Source: Myxococcaceae bacterium
GTDB taxonomy: Bacteria > Myxococcota > Myxococcia > Myxococcales > Myxococcaceae
Assembly (NCBI GenBank): GCA_022842905.1
Contig: JALHOS010000010.1
Span: 1 to 45,593, forward strand
Length of the DNA: 45,593 nt
Direction: 5' to 3'
Part shown: positions 9,214 to 18,954 of the stretch, piece by piece
Layout of the letters: every line of letters starts with the position of its first letter
Position numbering within the stretch: the stretch's first letter is position 1
The notes under the pieces: model-generated
Seen by the model: the letters and a program-made list of their open reading frames with translations, nothing else
Told to the model about the DNA's origin: nothing
Databases searched by the model: none
Position numbers and translations under genes: made by a program

Positions 9214-12200
9214 ATGAGCCGTCCCTTTTTGAAGTTCGCGCTGGGCGTGTTTGCGCTGCAGCTGGCTGGGTGCAGTGGGTGTGGCACGGAGGGAGGTCTC
9301 ATTCGCGAGGGTGAGGTGCGGTACGTCGTCGAAGAAGGCGGCGTCCAGCAGATCAAGACGGAAGGGCTCTACGAGTTCCAGCCGACGGCCATGGGCACCA
9401 CGGAGCCGCCCACCCTCAAGCTGATCGTCCAGAACACCGGCCTGGGCACGCTGACGATCGCGGCGCTGGAGAAGGCGTCCGGCGACGCGGTCAAGCTGGG
9501 CGAGGAAGGCGACGCCAACCCGGTCTTCACGGTCGACTACGCGAAGGGCGCGGAGATCGCGGCGGCCGATCGCAGAGAGTTCGACATCCGCTTCACGCCT
9601 CCGGTGACGCCCAACCAGCGCGTCGTCGAGCACGAGGTCAAGCTCAAGCTCAACGCGACCAACGTGACGTCGGACTCGCAGCTGACCAACATCACGATCC
9701 GCGGCCGGGCGATCTCCGGCGAGTGTGAGCTGCCGGACACCATCGACTTCGGCGGCGTGAACGTCATGAACCGCTCCGGCAAGTCGGTCGTGTTCGCCAA
9801 CGCCGGTATCGTCGACGCGGAAGCGCTCGCCGATCGCATCATGTCGGCCAGCGGCGACGCGCCGTTCACCTACAAGTCCGATTCTCCGAACGGCGAGTTC
9901 ATCGTCGCGCCGGGCCGCGAGCGGACGGTGTCGATCGAGTTCAGCCCCACGGAGAGCCGCGACTACGTCGCCAACGTGAAGATGCGCCGCGCCAAGGGCT
10001 GCCCGACCAAGACGGTTCGACTGCTCGGCACCGGCGTCGCGTCCTGCATCTCGTGGCGTGCGAGCCCGACGGACGACATGACCAACTTCTCCCGCGTCGA
10101 CTTCGGCTATGTGCAGCCGCAGGCGACGGCCACCGGCGAAGTGCAGTTTCGCAACGTGTGTGCGTTCCCGGTCACGATCGCCAGCCTGTCCGTCACCGAA
10201 ACCACGTTCCGCGTCACCGCTGCGGCACCGAACGATCTGACGCAGATCACCGTGCCGCCCGGGTCCCGCGACATGATGCAGGCGCTCGTTCCGGGCACGG
10301 CGACCGTCGGGGTGTCCTTCCGCCCGATCGCGCTCGGCACCCGCTCGGGTCAGCTGCGCGGCACGACGCCCCTGCTGAACCAGGCGAGCATCGCCGTCTC
10401 CATGCGCGGCGCGGGTGGCGGCCCCGACATCGACGTGCTGCCGGCGACGTTGAACTTCGGTCGCGTCGGCTACTTCGCGGGCGCGAACCCCCCGGCCTTC
10501 GTTCAGCGCAAGATCACGATCCGCAACGTCGGTACGCAGTCCAACCCGCCGGGTGATCCGCGGGCGAACCTGCGGCTGCTCGAGGTGGGCGGCAAGAAGT
10601 ACTTCTCGGTGCGCGCGGTGTCCGGTGCGACCGAAGCCGAGCTGTGCGTGGGTGAGTGGGACAACACGAACCAGACTTGCAAGAACGACCTGCCGCTGAC
10701 GGGCGCCGGAGCGTACGACCCCGTCAACGGCCTGGTGGCCTCGGGCGCGCGCGCGGTGCTCGACGTGCCGGTGCGGGTGATCCCCGCGAGCCTCGGCATG
10801 AAGGTGTGGGAAGTCACCGTCTTCTCGAACGACCCCGACGAAGCCGAGTTCCGCTTCCAGGTGCGCGCCGACGCGCAGCTGCTGCCGCCGTGCCGCTTCG
10901 ACATCATCCCGCGGCAGGTGAACTTCGGCGTCGTCACGCCGCCGCAGAGCAAGGACCTGTCCTTCAAGATCGTCAACCTGGGCACGACGCCGACGGAGAT
11001 TTGCTACATCAGCGGCATGGAGATGGCGGCCGGCTCGGATGCGATCTTCTCGCTCCCGGCAGGCCAGGTCGACCAGCTCGAGATCGCGCCGAACAGCGAG
11101 CAGATCGTGCTCGTGCGCGCGTGGCCGCAGACCGCGCTCCAGGGCAACACGCCGACGAACGTGAACGCCCAGGTGACGTTCAACGTGTCGAGCAACACGA
11201 ACCCGCAAGGCGTCGTCGGCTTGTCGGCGACCCTGGCCAACACGTGCCTGACGATCTCGCCCGCCGACCTGAACTTCGGCACGGTGCAGAAGGACTGCAA
11301 TTCCCCGCCGCGGACCTTCCAGGTCTACAACACGTGCAGCACGGCCGTGCAGATCAACAGCTACCGCATGGCCGCTGAGTCTCGCGTTCCAAACGGCACA
11401 GGCGTGTGCGCGAACATGGCCGGCTGCCCCGAATTCCAGATCGTCAGCGTGCCGTCGAACTTCGTCGGCAGCCTCGCGCCCGGCCAGACGCGGTCCTTCG
11501 AACTCAAGTACCGGCCGTACAACTTCGGGCCGGACACCGGCGCCTTCGCGATCAACGTCACGCAGGGGGGCATGCCGGTCGACTACCTGGTCACGCTCCG
11601 TGGCGCGGGCGACATGACAGGCTCGAACGAAGACGTGTTCCGCCAGGACTCCAAGCCCAAGGCCGACATTCTGTTCGTCGTCGACAACTCCTGCTCCATG
11701 TCTGAAGAGCAGCAGTTCCTCGGGACCAACTTCACGGCGTTCCTGCGCTACGCGGTCGGCAACCAGGTCGACTTCCAGATCGGCGTGACGACGACGGACG
11801 ACGATTCCGGCGGCGAGCAGGGGCGGCTGGTGGCCAGCCCGGCGGGCGTGAAGATCTTCAAGCCCGCGACCCCGAACCTCGAGCAGCAGTTCAACGCGGT
11901 CGTGGTGGGGCTGGGGACCAACGGATCGGCCAGCGAGACGTGTCTGTCGCCAGCGGTCAAGGCGCTGACCGCCCCGCTCATCACCGACCCCGCAGCCAAC
12001 GCCGGCTTCCTGCGCGCGGACGCGGTGCTCGCGGTGGTCTGCATCACCGACGAGCTCGAGCAGGCGCCGAACCCCAACTCGTTCTACGTGAACCAGCTGC
12101 TCAACGTGAAGGGTGTCCAACGCGCCAACATGTTCAGCTACAACGTGGTCGGCCCGTTCGTCGCCGGCGCGAGCTGCATCTTCTCGAGCGACTTCGACGG

Positions 12201-12540
12201 ACCTCCAACCGGCCGCCACACCGCCGCGGTGCAGGCCATGAACGGCATCAAGGAGAACATCTGCACCCAGAACTGGGCCGTCGCGCTCGAGGCGCTCGGC
12301 AAGGTCGCCTTCGGGTTCCGGACGAACTTCTTCCTGACGGCGCGGCCTGAGGACGCCGGGAACATTCACGTCTTCATCGACAACGTCGAGCTCGACCCCG
12401 TCGACGAGTCGCGTGGCACGCCGGGCACTCCGGTGTGGAGCTACGATCCGGTCGGCAACGCCGTGGTGTTCGAGCCGCTGTACGTGCCGGAGCCGGGCAA
12501 GTCGCTGACGATTCGCTACCAGGTCGCCTGCATCCCATAA
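9214..12540 (+). CDS. ASH-domain (choice-of-anchor D) lipoprotein with C-terminal VWA domain
   Basis: The 1108-residue protein starts at ATG 9214, chosen for the AAGGAG five bases upstream and the lipobox LAGC (Cys20). The body is a string of immunoglobulin-like ASH/choice-of-anchor D domains, each marked by an FGxV strand (IDFGGV, VDFGYV, LNFGRV, VNFGVV, LNFGTV). From residue about 816 a von Willebrand A domain follows, with a MIDAS motif D824-N-S-C-S828, so metal-dependent ligand binding is likely retained. The extreme C-terminus ends in a strand resembling that of the second VWA lipoprotein at 35681-36775. It is probably anchored at the outer membrane. It is the first gene of the rightward surface operon; the next start is 97 bp downstream. 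Confidence 0.9.
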   Translation: MSRPFLKFALGVFALQLAGCSGCGTEGGLIREGEVRYVVEEGGVQQIKTEGLYEFQPTAMGTTEPPTLKLIVQNTGLGTLTIAALEKASGDAVKLGEEGDANPVFTVDYAKGAEIAAADRREFDIRFTPPVTPNQRVVEHEVKLKLNATNVTSDSQLTNITIRGRAISGECELPDTIDFGGVNVMNRSGKSVVFANAGIVDAEALADRIMSASGDAPFTYKSDSPNGEFIVAPGRERTVSIEFSPTESRDYVANVKMRRAKGCPTKTVRLLGTGVASCISWRASPTDDMTNFSRVDFGYVQPQATATGEVQFRNVCAFPVTIASLSVTETTFRVTAAAPNDLTQITVPPGSRDMMQALVPGTATVGVSFRPIALGTRSGQLRGTTPLLNQASIAVSMRGAGGGPDIDVLPATLNFGRVGYFAGANPPAFVQRKITIRNVGTQSNPPGDPRANLRLLEVGGKKYFSVRAVSGATEAELCVGEWDNTNQTCKNDLPLTGAGAYDPVNGLVASGARAVLDVPVRVIPASLGMKVWEVTVFSNDPDEAEFRFQVRADAQLLPPCRFDIIPRQVNFGVVTPPQSKDLSFKIVNLGTTPTEICYISGMEMAAGSDAIFSLPAGQVDQLEIAPNSEQIVLVRAWPQTALQGNTPTNVNAQVTFNVSSNTNPQGVVGLSATLANTCLTISPADLNFGTVQKDCNSPPRTFQVYNTCSTAVQINSYRMAAESRVPNGTGVCANMAGCPEFQIVSVPSNFVGSLAPGQTRSFELKYRPYNFGPDTGAFAINVTQGGMPVDYLVTLRGAGDMTGSNEDVFRQDSKPKADILFVVDNSCSMSEEQQFLGTNFTAFLRYAVGNQVDFQIGVTTTDDDSGGEQGRLVASPAGVKIFKPATPNLEQQFNAVVVGLGTNGSASETCLSPAVKALTAPLITDPAANAGFLRADAVLAVVCITDELEQAPNPNSFYVNQLLNVKGVQRANMFSYNVVGPFVAGASCIFSSDFDGPPTGRHTAAVQAMNGIKENICTQNWAVALEALGKVAFGFRTNFFLTARPEDAGNIHVFIDNVELDPVDESRGTPGTPVWSYDPVGNAVVFEPLYVPEPGKSLTIRYQVACIP

Positions 12541-12578
12541 CTGGTGCATTGAGCTGCAAGCTGTGTTTATGGCCCGCC

Positions 12579-12610
12579 GCATGAGTCGCCCCCCCGCGGG
12601 TGGCTCATGC
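12579..12610 (+). terminator. Stem-loop between the VWA gene and the MYXO-CTERM gene
   Basis: Arms 12579-12591 and 12598-12610 form a 13-bp stem (11 Watson-Crick pairs, two G-T wobbles) with a 6-base loop. The short T-rich run TCTTTCTT follows 8 bases later rather than directly, so this is at best a weak intrinsic terminator. It lies just upstream of the GGAG of the next gene and could instead set relative expression inside the operon by stabilising the upstream mRNA end. Confidence 0.4.
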
Positions 12611-12637
12611 GACGTGCGTCTTTCTTGGAGAAACCCA

Positions 12638-13744
12638 ATGCGGTCACTTGTTGCGCTCCTCGTGGGTGGGCTGCTGAGCACCGGGGCTTGGGCTCAGACC
12701 TCCGTCGGCTTCGACTTCGTCGAGGGGACGGAGCCGTACGTTTCGCTCAGCGGCGCCACGCCGCTGACGTTGGGTTCGGGCGGCGGCTCGCACACGGACG
12801 AAGGTGGCTGGCTGCTGCCGCTCGCCTTCGCGAACGGCTTCAGCTACCGCGGCCAGACGTATTCGCAGGTCTTCATCAGCGTGAACGGTTTCATCAGCTT
12901 CGGCACGCCGCCGGCTGGCTGCACGATCGCGCCGGGGCTCACGTCGACGTACTGCCGCACCTATGATCTCGCGGGCGCCGGCCGCATTCCGAGCTTGTCC
13001 GAGCCCAACGGCATGATCGCGCCGTTCTTCGACGACCTGGAGACGGGCTCCGGCTCGCTGCAGATCGTCAACTCGGCCGCGGGCTTCGCCGTGGAGTGGG
13101 TCGGCGTTCGCACGTTCTTCGGAACGAACGCGATGACGATGCAGGTGCGGCTGTCTCCGACGGGGGAAATCGCGGTTGCGTACGGCCCGTTCTCGGGCAC
13201 GGGCGGCAGCGGAATCGCCGGCTTCGAAGACGCGCTCGGCAACGGAGCGTCCTTTCTGCGGCTCTCTGGCGCGTCGGGCGCCTGTACTTCGGCCAATCAA
13301 GCGAACTGCTGTTCGTCCGCGGGTTCGAACTGCGACCTGGGCGACTGGGTCCCCAACCGGATCATTCGCTTTGGCGTCTTCGCGGACCCGGACATCGAGG
13401 TGGTGCGGGTGGACACGGCGAACCAGCGCCTCGACGCAGACGGCGGGCTGAGCTTCGACGTGCAGCCGACTTTCCGAAACAACGGGCAGCGCGGCGCGTC
13501 GGGCTGGGAATGGTCGGCGTTCCTCTCGCAGGACACGTCGTTGGACTTCGACGGCGGTGACGTGCTGGTTCACCACTCGGGCCCGACGGACGCGGGTCCG
13601 CTCGCCCTCTTCAGCGAAACCGGCGCGGCGTTTCGCGAAGGGCCGCTCGCTCAAGGCGCTTACTACGTCATCGTCCGGGCTGACGACGGGCTGGACCCCG
13701 ACGGTGGTCTGCCCGACGGCGGGCACACCGGCCGGCTCGTGTGA
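12638..13744 (+). CDS. N-terminal part of a nidogen-like/CARDB surface protein (frame broken at its end)
   Basis: The 368 residues start at ATG 12638, with GGAG seven bases upstream, and carry a Sec signal peptide ending GAWAQ. A beta-rich domain follows with the NGFISFG and IAPFFDDL motifs of nidogen-like secreted proteins. From about residue 250 a CARDB-type domain begins but is cut off just before its conserved final strand. That missing strand (motif FNNINYSVTP) is encoded immediately downstream in another frame. The stop at 13742 overlaps the next frame's GTG by 4 bp. Removing one GT from the GTGTG at the junction would rejoin the frames. Most likely this and the next frame were one gene, or still are if the shift is a sequencing error. 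Confidence 0.7.
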   Translation: MRSLVALLVGGLLSTGAWAQTSVGFDFVEGTEPYVSLSGATPLTLGSGGGSHTDEGGWLLPLAFANGFSYRGQTYSQVFISVNGFISFGTPPAGCTIAPGLTSTYCRTYDLAGAGRIPSLSEPNGMIAPFFDDLETGSGSLQIVNSAAGFAVEWVGVRTFFGTNAMTMQVRLSPTGEIAVAYGPFSGTGGSGIAGFEDALGNGASFLRLSGASGACTSANQANCCSSAGSNCDLGDWVPNRIIRFGVFADPDIEVVRVDTANQRLDADGGLSFDVQPTFRNNGQRGASGWEWSAFLSQDTSLDFDGGDVLVHHSGPTDAGPLALFSETGAAFREGPLAQGAYYVIVRADDGLDPDGGLPDGGHTGRLV

Positions 13745-16700
13745 TCACCGAAGTCACCAAGTTCAACAACATCAACTACAGCGTCACGCCCATCGTGATC
13801 GGCCTCGACTTGGCCGCTTCGAACCTCAGCGGTGCCGCGACCGCCGCGCCGGGCCAGCCCGTCGCCGTCACCTTCCGAATCGACGACAAGGGCACGACCC
13901 CGGCGCCGGAGTTCGGCTACCGCATTTCCCTCGTGACGCGCACCGAGGACGGCGGCACGCCGACGATGACGGCGGACTCCGGCATCACGCTGGCGTCGGG
14001 CACCATCGCCTTCGACGGAGGCACCACCGCCCTGGCGACGATCAACCCGACGCTGCCGGGCCTCGTGGCGCAGGGCGAATACGTCTACGCCCTGCAGGTC
14101 GACCCGACCAACCAGGTCGTCGAGGCGCTCGAGACCAACAACGTCCGCTTCTCGCTCAACGGCCTGTCCGTACGCCGCCCCGATCTCCAGTTGGCCGGCG
14201 CGAGCCTGGTCGAGCCCTCGTCCGGGTCTCCGATCGACGTGGCTCGCTTGGGGGAACGGGCAACCTTCGCCGTGCGCCTGACCAACCCCACGGGGGTGCC
14301 GACCGCCGGCTTCGCGATCGGCCTGGTCATGTCGAATGACTCGACCCTGTCGCTGCTGTCCGACACCTACCTGGGTGAGTTCGGCGTCGACGGAGGCCTC
14401 CCGGGCATTGGCGCTTCGGACGGCGGTGTCACCAGCATCGAGGCGACGATCCCCGTGTCCTTGCCGCTGACGAGTCGGCCGGACGGCGGCGGCGTGCCGC
14501 TCGCCACGGGGCAGTACTACTTCTTCGCGGTCGCCGACATTCGCGGTGCGGTCAGCGAGCTCGACGAAGGCAACAACAACCGGCTCATTGGACCCGTGCG
14601 ACTGACCGCGCCGGGCCCCGACCTCGCGGTGACCACGGTGCAGGTCGCCTCGGCCGCCGGGGTGGGAGAGACGATTCCCGTCTTCCGCACGCTGCGCAAC
14701 GTCGGCAACGTGGACGCGCCGGCCGCGGCGTATCGCTACTTCGCTTCGGCCAACAACATCATCACCCCGGACGACGTGCCGCTCGAGATCGTCACCGGCG
14801 GAACGACGAGCATGTCCGGCTCGGTGACGTTGGCGCGGGACGGGTCGAGCTCGGCGACGGATCTGGTGCGCCTGCCCGCGCTCATGCCACCCGGGACGTA
14901 CTTCGTCGGCTGCATCATCGATCCCGCAGGCCAGGTCGCGGAGCTCGACGAGACGAACAACGGTCGCGCGTCGGCCTCGATCCCCGTGGCCGCGTCCGCG
15001 TTGCGGATCAACGCCGTCCAGCTCCCCGACGCGACGCTCGGCGTGCCTTACCTGTTCCGGTTGTCGGCGACGGGAGAGAGCGGCGCGTCGAGCTGGTCGG
15101 TGGTCGATGCCCAGGGCGCGCTGCCCGCCGGTCTGGCGCTGGCGACGGACGGGACCTTGAGCGGCACGCCGACGGGAACCCAGGCGGCCGTCGCCGCGTT
15201 CACGGTCGTCTTGTCGAATGGTGGCCGGCAGGCCCAGGCGCGCGTGGCCATGCGCGTGCTGCCTCAGTCCGCGCAGCTCGACATCACCACGACGAGCCTC
15301 CCGGCGATCGTCAACGCGACCTCGACGGTCGTGAACTCGAACTTGGGCGCGGCCGGCGGCATTCGCCCGTACACGTGGCGCGTCGCCTCGGGGGTCCTGC
15401 CGAGCGGGCTGGTGCTGACCAGCGAAGGTGTCCTCACCGGCTCTCCGCGCGCGGGCTCGCCTGACGGAGCCACCAACCTCACCGTGGAGGTCCGCGACGT
15501 GACCGGCGCGACTGCGCGGCGGGTGCTGGCGGTCCGTTTGGTCGCGGCCGGTGGACCGGTCATTGCCGCGTCGTCGCTGCCGATCGGCGTGGTGAACGGT
15601 GACTACGTCAAGGACATCGGCCTCGCGGGTGCCGCGAACGACAGCTACTTCTGGTCGGTCACGGGGCTGCCGAGCGGGCTGACCACTCGAACGTTCTCCA
15701 ACATCATCACGATCGAAGGGCGACCGACGCGAGCGGGCAACTTCGCGGTGCGCGTGAGCGTCACGGATTCGCGCGGCCGCACGGACGTCGTGGACTACGT
15801 GCTTCGCGTATACGCGTCGACGTACCGCCTCGCGGCGCCCGCAGAGCTCGCGGCGGCGTTCCGACGAGGTCAAGCCGTGACCGGCGCTTTCTCCGTGACT
15901 CCGGCGTCGAGCGTGACGTATCGGGTCGTCTCAGGACAGCTGCCGCCGGGCGTGACGCTCGCGACGGATGGGACCCTGTCCGGGACCGTGGCGGATGAGG
16001 CGAATCTCGTGAACTACAACTTCGTGGTCGAGGCGGCGGATTCGGCCGGCGCCACCGGTCTGGGCCCGTTCGTGCTGAAGGTGGAAGCGCCTCCCGTCGC
16101 GTCGATGGGGTGCTCGACGAGCGGGGCCGTCGGTGGCGTGCCGCTGCTCTTCGCCGCGCTCGGGCTGCTGCGCCGGCGCCTCTCGCGGCAGCGACGTCGG
16201 GCCGGGGCGGCCGGTGTCCTCGCGACGCTCTTGCTCGTGCCTCTCGCGAGCCAGGCGCAGGTGTCCTACCAGGTGGACGGGCCCAACGCGCTGACCGGCG
16301 CGTACACGCCGCTGGCGACCGGGACTGGTGCGACGGCGATCGCCGCGGGTGACGCGGTGACGCTGCCCTTCAACTTCGACTTCTTCGGGGTGGCGACCAA
16401 CGTCGTGGCGGTCTCGCGCAACGGCTACCTGGCGCTGGGTGGCTCGGCGACGAGCACGTCGTCGAACCAGCCGATTCCGCACACCGACAGCTCGAGCGCG
16501 AACGTCATCATCGCGGCGTGGTGGGACAACCTGCTGAGCACCACGACGGCGCCCGCGACCCAGCTGCTGTATCAGACGCGCACCAGCGGTACCGGTGAGC
16601 GCTTCGTCGTGTTCGAGTGGGCCAACGTCCGCCCCAACAGCACCAGCGCGGCGCCGTTCAGCTTTCAGGCGCACCTCTTCGAAGGCACCGGGCAGATCCG

Positions 16701-18942
16701 CTTCGTGTACGGCGGGACGGCGCCGGCGACCGCATCGGCCTCCATTGGCGCTCAGCGGGCGCTCGGGTCCGGGGTCGGGGCGCTCGGGTGCACGACGACC
16801 GCTGGCTGCAGCCCGACCGATTTTCCCCGCAACGCGTCGATCGACCTGCTGCTGCCCCCGGAGCTGCGCGTGGCCTCGCTGTCGCTGGACCAGACCGGCT
16901 TCGCGGGCGTCGGCCTGCGCGCCGCGGCGAACGTGCGCAACAGCGGTGGTCGCCCCGCGACGAACGTGGGCGTGCGGTTCTACCTGTCGACGACGACCAG
17001 CTTCGACCGCATGAGCGCGGTGGTGATGTCTCCTGACTGCACGGTGCCCTCCCTCGCGGCGAACCAGGAAGCGACGACCGCGGTGTGCGCTCCGGTGATC
17101 CCGACGGGGACCGCCGTCGGTCGGTACTACGTGTTCGCCGAAGTCGACCCGCTCCAGCAGTTCACCGAGCAGAACGAGAACAACAACGTCTCGACTCCGG
17201 TCGCGCTGGACGTGGGCATGGCGATGCCGGACTTGAGCGTGACGAACGTGACGGCCCCGACCATGGCGGCCCCCGGCGCCAGCGTCAGCGTGGCGCGCAC
17301 CTTGAGCAACGTAGGCAACGCGCCGTCGGCTGGGTTCAGCTACTCGTACTACCTGTCCGAGAACAACGTGGTCACCATCTCCGATCGCTTCCTCGCGCCG
17401 ACGAAGACGTCTGCGGCGCTCACTCCGGGCACGCCGGACATGGGCAGCGACATGGTGACGCTGCCGTCGGATCTGATCCCCGGGAACTACTGGATCGGGG
17501 TGTGCGTGAACATCGACGGGTCCATGGCGAACGCGCAGTTCGCGGCGACGGAGATCACCGTCGGCAACAACTGCGCTGGCACTGCCTCGGCGATCGCGGT
17601 TACCGCCGGTTCGGTCGCGGTCGCGACGATGACGCTCCCGGCCGGTGTGAAGCACGCTCCCTACGGTGTCCGGCTCCAGGCGACGGGCGGGAGCGGCGTG
17701 TACGCGTGGACCGTCGGGGCTGGCACGCTGCCGTTGGGCATGACCCTCACGGCCACTGGCGATCTCGTCGGGACTCCGTCGGCGACGGGCACGTTCAGCT
17801 TCGAAGCGCGCGTCGCGAGCAACTCGCAGATGGCCAGCCGCATGCTCAGCCTGATGATCGCCGACGGGAACCTCCCGCTGGTGATCGTCGATCAGGAGCT
17901 CTCGGCGGCGGAGTTCGGCCGCGACTACCGGGGCCAGCTCGTCGCCGTGGGCGGCCGGCCGCCGTACGCCTGGTCGCTCAAGGCGGGGGCGCAGCTGCCG
18001 GCGGGGTTGGGCCTGGCGAGTGACGGGCGGATCGAAGGCCGGGCCTCGGAAGGTGGAGAGGTGAGCTTCACGGCCGTCGTCACCGACGCGGCGAACGCGA
18101 CGGCGGAGAAGCCGCTGCGGCTGAAGGTCGTCAACCCGATCACCCTGGCGGTGGGCACGTCGGCGTTGCAGCGAGGCTTCGTGCGCGCGGAGTACCAGCA
18201 GCGGCTGATCGCCGTCGGCGGCCGGGCCCCGTACACCTGGTCCGTGGTGAGCTTCCAGAAGCTGCCCGAGAACGCGACGGAGGCGCCCGGGCCGGTCGAC
18301 AACAAGCTTCCGCCGTTCGACGAGTTCGGCCTGCAGATCATGTCGGACACCACGGCCACCTTCCTTTCCGGCACGCCCAAGAAGGCGGGCCTGTACGCCC
18401 TGACGCTCAACGTGCGCGACGGGTCGAGCGCGGACGACACGGCGTCGTACGTGTTGCAGATCAGCTACCGGGAGCCGCTGGCGATCACCACGACGCTCCT
18501 GCCCGACGCCTTCACCGGTCAGCAGTACTCGGCGGGGCTGTCGCACAACGCGTCGCGCGACGCGGTGGTGAAGTTCCAGGCCCCGTGCAAGTCGGCCGAC
18601 GGCGCCGAAGACAAGTGTGTGTGCGTGCGCAAGCCCACCGCGGACGGCACCTTCGCCTGTGAGCTGGCGCCCACGCTGGAGCAGCTGCCCGCCGGCCTCG
18701 AACTCGACGAGTCGGGGGCGATCATCGGCTCGCCGACGGCGGAGCCGGGGACCTACGCGTTCTTGGTCAAGGCCGTCGATGCGTCGGGGCGGCAGGACAC
18801 GCGCAGCCTCTCGATTCGTGTGCGCAACGACTTCGCCGTGCAGCGCTCCGGGTGTTCGACGGGCGGCGCGGGTCTGGCTTTGTTGGGTGCGCTCTCTTGG
18901 GTGGGTCTGGCCCTTCGTCGCCGCGGCGCTCGCCGGGGCTGA
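13741..18942 (+). CDS. Fused MYXO-CTERM surface proteins: C-terminal part of one and the whole of a second paralog
   Basis: This 1733-codon frame starts at a GTG without a convincing ribosome binding site. Residues 1-~420 are CARDB domains (each ending in an E-x-N-N-type strand), and ~420-785 are four Ig-like (He_PIG) domains with LPAGL-type motifs. Residues 789-812 form a MYXO-CTERM tail: GCS, a hydrophobic stretch, then LLRRR. With no stop, the frame runs on into a second signal-peptide-like segment (RRR, hydrophobic core, cleavage near A839 in SQAQ), a second nidogen-like domain, two CARDB domains, four He_PIG domains and a terminal MYXO-CTERM tail (GCSTGGAG to LALRRRGARRG). No ATG lies in the junction. 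The frame therefore equals two tandem paralogs fused in frame. Confidence 0.85.
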   Translation: MITEVTKFNNINYSVTPIVIGLDLAASNLSGAATAAPGQPVAVTFRIDDKGTTPAPEFGYRISLVTRTEDGGTPTMTADSGITLASGTIAFDGGTTALATINPTLPGLVAQGEYVYALQVDPTNQVVEALETNNVRFSLNGLSVRRPDLQLAGASLVEPSSGSPIDVARLGERATFAVRLTNPTGVPTAGFAIGLVMSNDSTLSLLSDTYLGEFGVDGGLPGIGASDGGVTSIEATIPVSLPLTSRPDGGGVPLATGQYYFFAVADIRGAVSELDEGNNNRLIGPVRLTAPGPDLAVTTVQVASAAGVGETIPVFRTLRNVGNVDAPAAAYRYFASANNIITPDDVPLEIVTGGTTSMSGSVTLARDGSSSATDLVRLPALMPPGTYFVGCIIDPAGQVAELDETNNGRASASIPVAASALRINAVQLPDATLGVPYLFRLSATGESGASSWSVVDAQGALPAGLALATDGTLSGTPTGTQAAVAAFTVVLSNGGRQAQARVAMRVLPQSAQLDITTTSLPAIVNATSTVVNSNLGAAGGIRPYTWRVASGVLPSGLVLTSEGVLTGSPRAGSPDGATNLTVEVRDVTGATARRVLAVRLVAAGGPVIAASSLPIGVVNGDYVKDIGLAGAANDSYFWSVTGLPSGLTTRTFSNIITIEGRPTRAGNFAVRVSVTDSRGRTDVVDYVLRVYASTYRLAAPAELAAAFRRGQAVTGAFSVTPASSVTYRVVSGQLPPGVTLATDGTLSGTVADEANLVNYNFVVEAADSAGATGLGPFVLKVEAPPVASMGCSTSGAVGGVPLLFAALGLLRRRLSRQRRRAGAAGVLATLLLVPLASQAQVSYQVDGPNALTGAYTPLATGTGATAIAAGDAVTLPFNFDFFGVATNVVAVSRNGYLALGGSATSTSSNQPIPHTDSSSANVIIAAWWDNLLSTTTAPATQLLYQTRTSGTGERFVVFEWANVRPNSTSAAPFSFQAHLFEGTGQIRFVYGGTAPATASASIGAQRALGSGVGALGCTTTAGCSPTDFPRNASIDLLLPPELRVASLSLDQTGFAGVGLRAAANVRNSGGRPATNVGVRFYLSTTTSFDRMSAVVMSPDCTVPSLAANQEATTAVCAPVIPTGTAVGRYYVFAEVDPLQQFTEQNENNNVSTPVALDVGMAMPDLSVTNVTAPTMAAPGASVSVARTLSNVGNAPSAGFSYSYYLSENNVVTISDRFLAPTKTSAALTPGTPDMGSDMVTLPSDLIPGNYWIGVCVNIDGSMANAQFAATEITVGNNCAGTASAIAVTAGSVAVATMTLPAGVKHAPYGVRLQATGGSGVYAWTVGAGTLPLGMTLTATGDLVGTPSATGTFSFEARVASNSQMASRMLSLMIADGNLPLVIVDQELSAAEFGRDYRGQLVAVGGRPPYAWSLKAGAQLPAGLGLASDGRIEGRASEGGEVSFTAVVTDAANATAEKPLRLKVVNPITLAVGTSALQRGFVRAEYQQRLIAVGGRAPYTWSVVSFQKLPENATEAPGPVDNKLPPFDEFGLQIMSDTTATFLSGTPKKAGLYALTLNVRDGSSADDTASYVLQISYREPLAITTTLLPDAFTGQQYSAGLSHNASRDAVVKFQAPCKSADGAEDKCVCVRKPTADGTFACELAPTLEQLPAGLELDESGAIIGSPTAEPGTYAFLVKAVDASGRQDTRSLSIRVRNDFAVQRSGCSTGGAGLALLGALSWVGLALRRRGARRG

Positions 18943-18954
18943 AAGTCGATCGTC

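Noticed and set aside
9142-12681. Minus-strand open frame opposite the ASH-VWA gene
   Set aside because: Same type of antisense shadow; the plus-strand frame has a ribosome binding site, lipobox, FGxV repeats and a MIDAS motif.
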